The translations under genes and the position numbers were made by a program. 7,315 bases of DNA from an uncultured Bacilli bacterium (GTDB lineage Bacteria > Bacillota_I > Bacilli_A > RF39 > UBA660). The stretch is taken from NCBI GenBank assembly GCA_947628325.1, contig CANQZL010000077.1, forward strand, positions 1 to 7,315. The letters run 5' to 3'. The notes beneath the pieces are model-generated. The model was not told the DNA's origin. It did not search any database and was given only the letters and a program-made list of their open reading frames with translations. Shown here one piece after another: positions 1 to 6,571 of this stretch; the stretch's first letter is position 1; every line of letters starts with the position of its first letter.

Positions 1-29
1 ATGTCAAATTATAATATAAACTTTATCTT
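1..29 (-). promoter_or_regulatory. Possible promoter elements downstream of truA, at the window edge
   Basis: The short flank after the truA stop reads, on the minus strand, a TATAAT-like hexamer (plus 8-13) followed by a perfect TTGACA (plus 2-7). TTGACA could be the -35 box of a promoter for the next gene to the left, whose -10 would lie outside the window. In DNA this AT-rich such hexamers arise often by chance. No hairpin terminator is visible in these 29 bases, so truA transcription may continue leftward. Confidence 0.15.
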
Positions 30-749
30 TTAATACTCAATACTTTCTAAATAAAGTCCACAAGCAGGTGCTGTATATCCACTAATACTATTATTACTAT
101 CTAGCATCTGTAATACCTTTTCTACTTCTTCTTTACCACGACCTACTTCAATCATCATTCCCACTAAGTTTCTAACCATATACCTATAAAAACTTTTAGC
201 TTCAAAAGTAATAACCAAAATATTATCCTTTATATCAAAAATAATATCATAAATAATTCCCCTTGAATCTTTTCTTTCACCTGAAACAAAATTCTTAAAA
301 TCATGTATTCCTAAATACAAATTTGCTACTTCTTTCATTTTATCTATATCCAAATGATATTCACTTTGATACACATAATCACTAAGTAGAGGATTAAATT
401 CTCCTATATTTATCTTATAACAATATCTTTTCTTTTTGACACTAAATCTAGCATGTACATTATCATCTACTTGAATTACTTCCTTAACATAAATATATGG
501 TTTAACTAAAGAATTTAATGCTTCCTTTAAACCATTCTCCGTAATACTAATATCTAATTTAAAACTAATCCTTTGTCCATAAGCATGAACTCCTCTATCA
601 GTTCTACCTGCTCCTTTAACTAAGACTCTCTTCTTATTAATTTTACTTAAAGCTTCTTCTAAAACTTTTTGAACGCTCATCTCTTCATTTAATCTTTGAA
701 AACCAAAAAATTTACTTCCATCATAAGCTATTGTTACTAAGTAATTCAT
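30..749 (-). CDS. truA: tRNA pseudouridine(38-40) synthase TruA
   Basis: TruA converts uridines 38, 39 and 40 in the anticodon stem-loop of many tRNAs to pseudouridine; it is a cytoplasmic homodimer. The protein has 239 residues, close to the usual length for the family. The catalytic Asp lies in GAGRTDRGVHA, at residue 51. Other family landmarks are the N-terminal IAYDGSKFFGFQ, SFYRYMVRNLVG with EVGRG near residues 185-205, and the C-terminal APACGLYLESIEY. The usual FGWQ motif reads FGFQ here, and the protein contains no Trp. The ATG start overlaps the ecfT stop as TAATG and has a good Shine-Dalgarno AAGGTGAG (753-760), so it is translationally coupled as the last visible gene of the ecf operon. 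This arrangement is standard in Bacillota. The stop is TAA. Confidence 0.96.
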   Translation of the reverse strand: MNYLVTIAYDGSKFFGFQRLNEEMSVQKVLEEALSKINKKRVLVKGAGRTDRGVHAYGQRISFKLDISITENGLKEALNSLVKPYIYVKEVIQVDDNVHARFSVKKKRYCYKINIGEFNPLLSDYVYQSEYHLDIDKMKEVANLYLGIHDFKNFVSGERKDSRGIIYDIIFDIKDNILVITFEAKSFYRYMVRNLVGMMIEVGRGKEEVEKVLQMLDSNNSISGYTAPACGLYLESIEY

Positions 750-1495
750 TATCTCACCTTCAATATATAAAAAACTATAAATCCAATATTTATCAATATA
801 AATAAATAATCATATATACCAAGTTTCTTACCATATTTATATCTTTTCTTTATATTATCATTATATAACTTATATTTCATATCATTTTTTCTTTTCTTCA
901 TCTTATCTTTACTACTTTTATATACTTTTTTAAAATATCTTACATATAATTTATATTTATCTATTATATTAGAATGTGTATATACATTACCTTTAATTTC
1001 TCCACTAATTAAAGTATCTCCTAATGTATCAAAAAAACATATTACTGAAGTAATTATATTAGTAAAAAAACTTGCTATCTTTCTTAAATCAATACCTATT
1101 AAATTAAATATATTAACTATCTTAGATAACCCAATACCTATCTCTTCTTTAGTAGTAGTATAATAAATTACTGATAAATAAACTAAAAAAAAGATAAACT
1201 TAAATACAATAATATTTATATCAGCTATACTCATTTGATAATGATACATTACTACATACATAATTAATATAATGAATTTAAATTTCCAAACTAATTTAAA
1301 ATTTCTTAATATATTAACATTACTTAATAACATTAATAAAAATATAAAACTAAGATTTGCTATAAATAAATAATTATTATATTTAAGCAAACAAATAAGT
1401 ACATAGATAAATAACCCAAATAATTTAATTACTGGATTAATTCTATGTATAATAGAAATTTCATCATTATACGAATAATCTAATTTATTTAACAT
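749..1495 (-). CDS. ecfT: Divergent EcfT-like transmembrane subunit of an ECF transporter
   Basis: EcfT is the membrane scaffold that links the two ECF ATPases to a vitamin- or metal-binding S component. The 248-residue protein starts with the family signature: IIHRINPVIKLFG (15-27) matches the usual HxLDPRxKL. Hydrophobic segments lie at about 22-39, 42-59, 72-86, 93-112 and 229-246. TTTKEEIGIGLSKI (113-126) followed by LIGIDL corresponds to the conserved TTxPxxLxxGLxxL...LGxP block. The two cytoplasmic coupling helices normally carry Ala-Arg-Gly-type motifs. Here the first reads ISGEIKGN (163-170), and the second is replaced by a Lys/Tyr-rich stretch (about 178-224) with no recognisable motif. 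The start overlaps the end of the upstream ATPase gene by 11 bases and has AAGGAAA at 1505-1511. The family assignment is firm from sequence plus position; whether it still couples transport to ATP hydrolysis is doubtful. Confidence 0.82.
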   Translation of the reverse strand: MLNKLDYSYNDEISIIHRINPVIKLFGLFIYVLICLLKYNNYLFIANLSFIFLLMLLSNVNILRNFKLVWKFKFIILIMYVVMYHYQMSIADINIIVFKFIFFLVYLSVIYYTTTKEEIGIGLSKIVNIFNLIGIDLRKIASFFTNIITSVICFFDTLGDTLISGEIKGNVYTHSNIIDKYKLYVRYFKKVYKSSKDKMKKRKNDMKYKLYNDNIKKRYKYGKKLGIYDYLFILINIGFIVFYILKVR

Positions 1496-2312
1496 TTCTA
1501 TATATTTCCTTTATTAATTCTTTTATATCTACATATTCTAATATATTATGCCCTTGTTCTTGAACATACTTCGTAAATTCAACTATTTTAGGCATTTCTA
1601 TATATTTATATAATTTATTTTCATAAAAAGTATCAGCATCTCCACTAATAACTATTTTAGCATTGTTAATAACATTTAAGTTATCAACAATTCCAAACAT
1701 AAAAGTAATATCCTTTGTAAGTAATATTATTGTCTTATTAAATTTATTTTTTAGTTTTAAAAATAAATTCTTAAAATAAGTTCTTTCTCTAGCAATTAAT
1801 CCTTTTTCAAAGTTTTCTAATATAATAACTTCTGGATTATAACTTAACATACATGCTAAATTAACTTTCTTCTTTTCAGTATAAGATAATTCATTAGGAT
1901 CTCTATCTAAGTAATCTTCACTAAGACCAACTATTTTTAAAGAATCAACAATGTGTTTATTAACATCTTTAGTATGATAATTATAGTTTTTCATAACAGT
2001 TTCAATTTCACTTTTTACATTATCTGTTATAAAGTTAAAATTATCATCTATCATAAAAGCCATTTTTTTTCTAAGTAAATTAATATTATTTATATGACTA
2101 GTTCTTTTAACAACTATATTATCTAATTTTAATTCTCCTTTACTAGGTCTTTTTATTACCATTAATAATTTCCCTATAATACTTATATTTTCTCCTATAA
2201 AACCAATAATACTTCCCTGTTTTATTTCTAAACTTACATTATCTAAATAATTTTTTGGTGATGAAGACATTTTATTTTCAACATAAGATAATTTATTAAA
2301 CACTATTTCCAT
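1485..2312 (-). CDS. ecfA2: Degenerate EcfA2-like ABC ATPase subunit lacking catalytic motifs
   Basis: The 275-residue protein occupies the ecfA2 position and keeps the ABC ATPase framework: the N-terminal MEIVFNKLSYVENK resembles the EcfA start, and PSKGEL (56-61), NPEVIILEN (159-167) and a C-terminal EcfA-like tail follow. Every catalytic element is altered. The P-loop region reads GENISIIGKLL (40-50), about three residues short of GxTGSGKST and without Ser/Thr after any Lys. The Q-loop Gln position is Asp (about 89). The signature LSGGQ reads LSYTE (142-146). Walker B Asp-Glu reads Glu-Asn (166-167). The H-loop His is Lys (200). ATP hydrolysis at its own site looks impossible, so it may be a structural or regulatory half of the heterodimer. 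Its start overlaps the upstream gene's TAG stop by 10 bases, and GGTGAAGAA at 2316-2324 serves as ribosome binding site. The frame is open throughout. Family assignment is secure; activity is inferred to be absent. Confidence 0.8.
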   Translation of the reverse strand: MEIVFNKLSYVENKMSSSPKNYLDNVSLEIKQGSIIGFIGENISIIGKLLMVIKRPSKGELKLDNIVVKRTSHINNINLLRKKMAFMIDDNFNFITDNVKSEIETVMKNYNYHTKDVNKHIVDSLKIVGLSEDYLDRDPNELSYTEKKKVNLACMLSYNPEVIILENFEKGLIARERTYFKNLFLKLKNKFNKTIILLTKDITFMFGIVDNLNVINNAKIVISGDADTFYENKLYKYIEMPKIVEFTKYVQEQGHNILEYVDIKELIKEIYRNVK

Positions 2313-3094
2313 AAATTCTTCACCATCGCTTCTTTATTTAAATATACTCTATTAATTAACCCATATAATTCTAATTGTATAGATAAATCTATCATAAATG
2401 GTAAGCTCAAACCTAATCTTTTTAATATCTTTTCATTCTTTAATACTTCTAAACTTTTACCATCAATAGCATCTATTCCATTATAAAGACATAATACATA
2501 ATCAGTATATAAGACATCTTCCATATCAGAAGTAACATTTATTAAAGTAATCTTTTTTGAATTTAAATAATTTAAAAGTAATATTTTTGTTCGGGTATTC
2601 AAATCTATTAACAAGTCATCTATAGCTATATAAGAAGGTTCCATAATAGCATAAGATAAGATCTTAACTAAAGTTTTATCATTAATACTAAGAGAATCAA
2701 TTGCTTTATTTAATATTCTATTTATATTAAAGTATTCATTTATACCATTAATTCTTTTAGTAATTTCTTTTGGTGAAAGATTAATATTTTCTAAAGAATA
2801 TCTAAGTTCATCTTTTACTTTATCAGTAATAAAACTAGAATCTCTATATACTACAGCAATACATCTTCTTAATGCTCCAAAATTATTACTATTAACAAGT
2901 ATTCCATTAATATATACTTCTCCTTGATATTCTAATTCACCATTTAATATTTTAAGCAGAGTCGTCTTACCACTATTACTAGTCCCAATAATACTCAATG
3001 TTTTATCTTTTCTTAAATTAAAATTTATCTCAGATAAAACTTTATTTTTACCATCATAAGAATAGCTTAAATCTTTAAGTTTTATTGCTCCCAC
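2303..3094 (-). CDS. ecfA1: Divergent EcfA1-like ABC ATPase subunit, Walker A intact
   Basis: This is the first gene of the ecf-truA operon. The chosen start is GTG at 3092-3094, giving 263 residues beginning MGAIKLKDLSYSYDG, which aligns with normal EcfA N-termini. An upstream in-frame ATG at 3125-3127 would add 11 residues but lies at the -10 box and terminator T-tract. Walker A is intact: GTSNSGKTT (37-45). The Walker B Asp is present in YIAIDDLL (155-162), but the catalytic Glu is Asp160. The Q-loop Gln is replaced by Arg84, the signature LSGGQ reads LSIND (135-139) and the H-loop His is Ser189. The C-terminal LGLSLPFMIDLSIQL (228-241) is the EcfA1-type tail. It probably still binds ATP at one site, but efficient hydrolysis is uncertain because the partner signature (LSYTE) is also degraded. 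No S component gene lies in the window. Confidence 0.83.
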   Translation of the reverse strand: MGAIKLKDLSYSYDGKNKVLSEINFNLRKDKTLSIIGTSNSGKTTLLKILNGELEYQGEVYINGILVNSNNFGALRRCIAVVYRDSSFITDKVKDELRYSLENINLSPKEITKRINGINEYFNINRILNKAIDSLSINDKTLVKILSYAIMEPSYIAIDDLLIDLNTRTKILLLNYLNSKKITLINVTSDMEDVLYTDYVLCLYNGIDAIDGKSLEVLKNEKILKRLGLSLPFMIDLSIQLELYGLINRVYLNKEAMVKNLWK

Positions 3095-3098
3095 AAAT

Positions 3099-3106
3099 AT
3101 CACCCC
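3099..3106 (-). promoter_or_regulatory. Ribosome binding site that fixes the ecfA1 GTG start
   Basis: On the minus strand GGGGTGAT matches the GGTGAT portion of the 16S anti-Shine-Dalgarno complement and sits four bases before GTG (3094-3092). The competing ATG at 3127 is preceded only by the terminator T-tract and has no ribosome binding site. Confidence 0.75.
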
Positions 3107-3118
3107 ACTTAGCAATTT

Positions 3119-3124
3119 ATTATA
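3119..3124 (-). promoter_or_regulatory. Putative -10 box of the ecfA1-ecfA2-ecfT-truA operon
   Basis: A perfect TATAAT on the minus strand, immediately preceded by TG, lies just downstream of the upstream operon's terminator and 24 bases before the ecfA1 GTG. Initiation about 7 bases downstream (near 3112) would give a leader of roughly 18 bases containing the ribosome binding site. A -35 box is not convincing, since the upstream DNA is the terminator T-tract. The placement between a terminator and a start codon is the main support. Confidence 0.5.
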
Positions 3125-3125
3125 C

Positions 3126-3163
3126 ATAAAAAATAAAAAAATAAAAGACTTTTAAAGCCTTTT
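3126..3163 (-). terminator. Intrinsic terminator of the nrdG-DUF6020-GT2 operon
   Basis: On the minus strand a 21-base hairpin (3163-3143) forms an 8-bp stem, AAAAGGCT paired with AGTCTTTT including one G-U pair, around a 5-base TTAAA loop. It is followed by a long T-tract (3142-3126, two runs of T broken by single A bases). It starts 15 bases after the glycosyltransferase stop codon, which separates that operon from ecfA1. Confidence 0.85.
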
Positions 3164-3177
3164 ACTATATAAATATT

Positions 3178-4122
3178 TTACTTTTTATCTTTCATATTCT
3201 TAATTACATTTAAATATAATTCATAATTTTGTTTTTGTTTCTTAACAATTAGTTGTAATATTAAACCTGTTACAAAAAGAAGCAAAGCAATCATTATTGC
3301 AAAACAACTAACTATTAAACTAGGAAATTTTTCTACTAAACCAGTTTGAAAATAACCAACATAAGCAGGAACACCTATAACAATTCCTACTATCAAGAAA
3401 AATAAAGAACAGAAATTAAAAAACATTGTTGGTTTATATTCTCTAAATAATGTCGCAATAGTTCCTAGTACTTTAAAACCATCCTTATAAGTATTAAGTT
3501 TTGAAACAGATCCTTCTGGTCTATCACGATAATTAACAGGTACTTCAATTATTTTAAAATTCTTATCTACAGCATGAATTGTCATTTCAGTTTCTATTTC
3601 AAATCCTTTAGATAACACAGGAAAACTTTTAACAAATTCATAACTAAAAGCTCTATACCCAGTCATAATATCTTTTATTTTACTATTAAACAGAGTGTTG
3701 ATTAAAAATCTTACTACTCTATTTCCTACATTATGAAAAGGTCTTTTATTTTCTTTAAAATAAGTACTTGATAATCTGTCTCCAATTACCATATCAGCTC
3801 GACCAGATAATACTAAATCACACATTTCCTTAGCATTTTCAACAGGATATGTATCATCTCCATCAATCATTAAATAACAATCAGCATCAATATCTCTAAA
3901 CATTGTTCTAACAACATTTCCCTTACCCTGACGATATTCATATCGCACTATTGCCCCAGCCTTCTTAGCTATCTCATCTGTTTTATCAGTCGAATTATTA
4001 TCATAAACATAAATATCAGCTTCAGGTAAAGCCTTTTTATATTCATTTACAACTTTTTCAATTGTTTTAGCTTCATTATAACAAGGTATTAATACTGCTA
4101 TTTTATTTTTTACTTCTTTCAT
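3178..4122 (-). CDS. GT2 family glycosyltransferase, polyprenyl-phosphate-sugar synthase-like
   Basis: This is a membrane-anchored GT-A glycosyltransferase resembling dolichol/undecaprenyl-phosphate mannosyl- or glucosyltransferases (DPM1/GtrB type). Such enzymes move a sugar from a nucleotide donor to a lipid phosphate on the cytoplasmic face. The chosen ATG (4122-4120) gives 314 residues and has AGTGGTGG five bases upstream; GTG codons at 4134 and 4131 lie inside that ribosome binding site and are rejected. Visible motifs are AVLIPCYNEAKTI (9-21), VYDNNSTDKT (39-48), RQGKGNVVR (64-72), the metal-binding DGDD (87-90), DIMTGYRAFS (151-160) and NYRDRPEGSVSKL (197-209). Two C-terminal membrane helices lie at about 235-257 and 267-293. 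The gene starts 15 bases after the DUF6020 gene stop and ends the operon. Its lipid-sugar product is a plausible donor for the neighbouring membrane protein; the sugar itself cannot be read from the sequence. Confidence 0.9.
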   Translation of the reverse strand: MKEVKNKIAVLIPCYNEAKTIEKVVNEYKKALPEADIYVYDNNSTDKTDEIAKKAGAIVRYEYRQGKGNVVRTMFRDIDADCYLMIDGDDTYPVENAKEMCDLVLSGRADMVIGDRLSSTYFKENKRPFHNVGNRVVRFLINTLFNSKIKDIMTGYRAFSYEFVKSFPVLSKGFEIETEMTIHAVDKNFKIIEVPVNYRDRPEGSVSKLNTYKDGFKVLGTIATLFREYKPTMFFNFCSLFFLIVGIVIGVPAYVGYFQTGLVEKFPSLIVSCFAIMIALLLFVTGLILQLIVKKQKQNYELYLNVIKNMKDKK

Positions 4123-4137
4123 AAAAACCACCACTAC

Positions 4138-5943
4138 TTAAGACTTCTTATTATTTAAAACAAAACTAACCATTAATGGTAAAGAGAATATATATGGCAT
4201 TGCATATCTAAAATATGTATTAGCAGGACTAGCAATACAAACAAGTATTGAAACTAAAGCCGGTAAATAAAGAACAATACTTTTATAATTTTTCTTACTT
4301 ATTACATAACCAACTAATATAAAGACCATCCAAGTATTAAGAGCTATATTACAAAATAAACCAACCAAAGGAATTTCAGGATATTTCGTAACATAATCTG
4401 ATACATTTTTTCTATATTCATCTAAATTATTATAATGATAATCAAAACCATCTTCCGTAATTCTTTTATCAAATGATGTATGTAAATACCAAGAAGTTTT
4501 TTCAGGATAAAAATATCCATAAACATTATTAACTGTAGCATCTATATAAGTATTAGGATGTTTAATTAATCCTTTAAACCATACTTTAAAGTATTCTTGT
4601 AAATCCTCTTTTGTTGCATATTTATTATATTTATTTTTAACATTATCTGCTAAATCAGGATTATATCTATCTGCTAAAGTATCATATTCTAATAAATTAT
4701 CTATTACTTCTTTATCTTCCAAAGATACATCTTCACTATGATACTTAACATATCTTGCTGTCTGTTGAAAAGGTATTGATAAAACTTCTCTTATACTACC
4801 TGGAGTTATCTTTAATGCTGGTAATAAAACCTTCGTATAACAAGTAGAAGAAACTATTACTATAACAAACACCATCAAAAGTTGTTTCCAGTACCTTTTC
4901 ATTGCTAATATTAAAAATGGAAAAGATAGTAAAATAACATGTAATCCATTATTTCTAAATAAAATAACTAATAACATAACAAAAACTAACTTTATACAAT
5001 CTATCATCTTTATTTTATTTTCTTTATAATTAAGCATTTTATGTAATAAAAGAATATATAGTATTATAAATGTAGAAAATAAAGTATCTTTAACCCCACT
5101 AATAGCATAAACCCCATACATAGGTACTAAAGAATATATCAATAATGCTATTAAACCTACCTTACTAGATAAGTTCATATCTTTTAACATATATTTTATG
5201 GTATATGCCAACGTACAAGATAATATTAGTATTTGAATTAAACTATATATAAATAACCCTAAATTATCATTACCTAACAATCCCCCTAGTTTTAAACAAG
5301 AACCAATTAATACCGTATGAGCAACTGGATGATGATTTGTTAAAACAACATTCTCATCTAATAATATTGCATAATCAGCATACTTAGTTCTTATTCCAAA
5401 AAATTGTTTAATTTGAAAACTAGGATCTGGAGATAAAATAATTGGATAATAAGCTATTATATAAGGTAACCAACAAAGTATTATAATAATTAAACTTATT
5501 AAAAAAGGATGTTTCTTAAAAGTATTAATAACTTTATTAGAAATTTCTTTATTCTTATACTTATCTAAAAAACTATAAATATAATTTAATCCTAATTTAA
5601 ATAAAAAGAAATACCCTAAAAAGATAATAGTCATTATTATAAAATTATATAAACTACCATATACTAAAACAGCTGTCCCATACTTTAAATAACTTGCTCC
5701 TAAAACCATAAAAAGAGCAAATAAAATACTTAAAAAGCTAATCGCTTTATTTTTCTTATTCTTTCTTTTATAAAATACATAAAATATTAGTACAAATAAG
5801 ATTAATGTCCCAGTATATCCTAATTTTAGACATCCTTTTAATCCTTTTATCCATTCATCAGAATTTAAATAATTTACATAATCAAATCCTATAGCTAATA
5901 AAGAACATAAAGACATTAAAAATACTTTTAATTTTTCTTTCAT
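4138..5943 (-). CDS. DUF6020-type polytopic membrane protein, probable GT-C-like glycosyltransferase
   Basis: The 601-residue protein has a dozen or so hydrophobic segments and a large, mostly hydrophilic region at about 385-525, presumably exposed outside the membrane. Motifs I associate with the DUF6020 family are SPDPSFQIKQF (171-181), NHHPVAHT (203-210), SGVKDT (282-287), FRNNG (329-333), SIPFQQTARYV (389-399) and ASPANTYFRY (571-580). The acidic residue in the first large loop (Asp173) followed by a His-rich loop and many helices resembles GT-C glycosyltransferases, which use polyprenyl-phosphate sugars on the outer membrane face. That role is inference. The ATG at 5943 has AGAGGT (5949-5954), which overlaps the nrdG stop, so translation is probably coupled. 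The adjacent GT2 gene downstream could supply the lipid-linked sugar. No substrate or target glycan can be assigned. Confidence 0.78.
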   Translation of the reverse strand: MKEKLKVFLMSLCSLLAIGFDYVNYLNSDEWIKGLKGCLKLGYTGTLILFVLIFYVFYKRKNKKNKAISFLSILFALFMVLGASYLKYGTAVLVYGSLYNFIIMTIIFLGYFFLFKLGLNYIYSFLDKYKNKEISNKVINTFKKHPFLISLIIIILCWLPYIIAYYPIILSPDPSFQIKQFFGIRTKYADYAILLDENVVLTNHHPVAHTVLIGSCLKLGGLLGNDNLGLFIYSLIQILILSCTLAYTIKYMLKDMNLSSKVGLIALLIYSLVPMYGVYAISGVKDTLFSTFIILYILLLHKMLNYKENKIKMIDCIKLVFVMLLVILFRNNGLHVILLSFPFLILAMKRYWKQLLMVFVIVIVSSTCYTKVLLPALKITPGSIREVLSIPFQQTARYVKYHSEDVSLEDKEVIDNLLEYDTLADRYNPDLADNVKNKYNKYATKEDLQEYFKVWFKGLIKHPNTYIDATVNNVYGYFYPEKTSWYLHTSFDKRITEDGFDYHYNNLDEYRKNVSDYVTKYPEIPLVGLFCNIALNTWMVFILVGYVISKKNYKSIVLYLPALVSILVCIASPANTYFRYAMPYIFSLPLMVSFVLNNKKS

Positions 5944-5952
5944 CTTTTACCT

Positions 5953-6477
5953 CTATTTGTATTTACTATATTTAACTACTTTACCATTTTTTAAACTCTT
6001 TGCTACATCAATTATTCTCTGATTACTAGAACCTCTAAATTCTACATCAAAACTTTTTAAATCTAATACAAATCTACCATCTACTAAATAATCAATATTT
6101 TCAAGAGCTTTTATATAATGATTATTTTTCTTAGCTAATTCCAATACTTCTTCATATGTATAGCCCGTATAACACCAAACATTCATTCCCTTTTCTTTTA
6201 CATATTTAGCCAGTTCTTCTAAAGCTTCAACTTGCATCATTGGATCTCCTCCAGAAAAAGTAACTCCTGTTTGATATTCTAATTCATCTATCATTTTTTT
6301 TACTTTATCTATAGATAGTTCAACTCCACCATCAAAACTATGTGTTTCTGGATTATGACAAGAAGGGCAATTATGAGAACATCCTTGAAACCAAATAACA
6401 CTTCTTATACCTTCACCATCTACAATACTATCAGTTTGTATTTCAGGCACTGCCAATCTAACATAACCTTTTCTCAT
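5953..6477 (-). CDS. nrdG: Anaerobic ribonucleoside-triphosphate reductase activating protein NrdG
   Basis: NrdG is a radical SAM enzyme that installs the glycyl radical on the class III reductase NrdD, allowing dNTP synthesis without oxygen. The protein has 174 residues, normal for the family. VDGEGIRSVIWFQGC (19-33) leads into the 4Fe-4S cluster motif CX3CX2C at Cys33, Cys37 and Cys40 (CSHNCPSCHNP). The SAM-binding TFSGGDPM lies at 73-80, and the C-terminal FRGSSNQRIIDV is typical of NrdG. The ATG is the first possible start, because an in-frame TAG lies 9 bases before it. The ribosome binding site is weak: AAAGGT (6489-6494) is about 11 bases away and GTGGT is closer. It is the first gene of an operon with two glycosylation-type genes; nrdD is not in the window. 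Related activases (PflA, QueE) are less likely given the length and C-terminal motif. Confidence 0.93.
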   Translation of the reverse strand: MRKGYVRLAVPEIQTDSIVDGEGIRSVIWFQGCSHNCPSCHNPETHSFDGGVELSIDKVKKMIDELEYQTGVTFSGGDPMMQVEALEELAKYVKEKGMNVWCYTGYTYEEVLELAKKNNHYIKALENIDYLVDGRFVLDLKSFDVEFRGSSNQRIIDVAKSLKNGKVVKYSKYK

Positions 6478-6499
6478 ACTACCACTCTACCTTTATCAA

Positions 6500-6508
6500 A
6501 TTATATCA
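6500..6508 (-). promoter_or_regulatory. Extended -10 promoter of the nrdG operon
   Basis: The minus strand reads TGATATAAT, a perfect extended -10 (TGnTATAAT), 22 bases before the nrdG ATG. The -35 region is weak (TATTGT at 16-bp spacing or TTGTGA at 14), as is common when an extended -10 is present. Initiation near 6493 would give a leader of only about 16 bases. The element sits between the preceding terminator and nrdG. Confidence 0.65.
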
Positions 6509-6540
6509 TAAAAACTCATTCACAATACTTATTTTACTAC

Positions 6541-6564
6541 AAAAGAAAAGGAACTACTAGTTCC
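6541..6564 (-). terminator. Intrinsic terminator of the upstream membrane protein gene
   Basis: On the minus strand GGAACT-AGT-AGTTCC (6564-6550) forms a perfect 6-bp stem with a 3-base loop, followed by TTTTCTTTT (6549-6541). It begins 7 bases after the TAG stop of the partial membrane protein. The stem is short but the T-rich tail and the location fit a rho-independent terminator. Confidence 0.75.
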
Positions 6565-6571
6565 ATTTTAT

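Noticed and set aside
1485..2312. Calling the ecfA2-like gene a pseudogene
   Set aside because: The frame is uninterrupted at full family length, has overlapping coupled neighbours and a ribosome binding site. Motif loss alone does not show that the gene is not expressed.
3095..3127. N-terminal extension of the ecfA1-like gene from the ATG at 3127
   Set aside because: This start sits in the terminator T-tract at the -10 box without a ribosome binding site. The GTG at 3094 has one and gives a family-typical N-terminus.
4123..4134. GTG starts (4134, 4131) for the GT2 gene
   Set aside because: They are part of the AGTGGTGG ribosome binding site for the ATG at 4122, and the extra residues do not belong to the family N-terminus.
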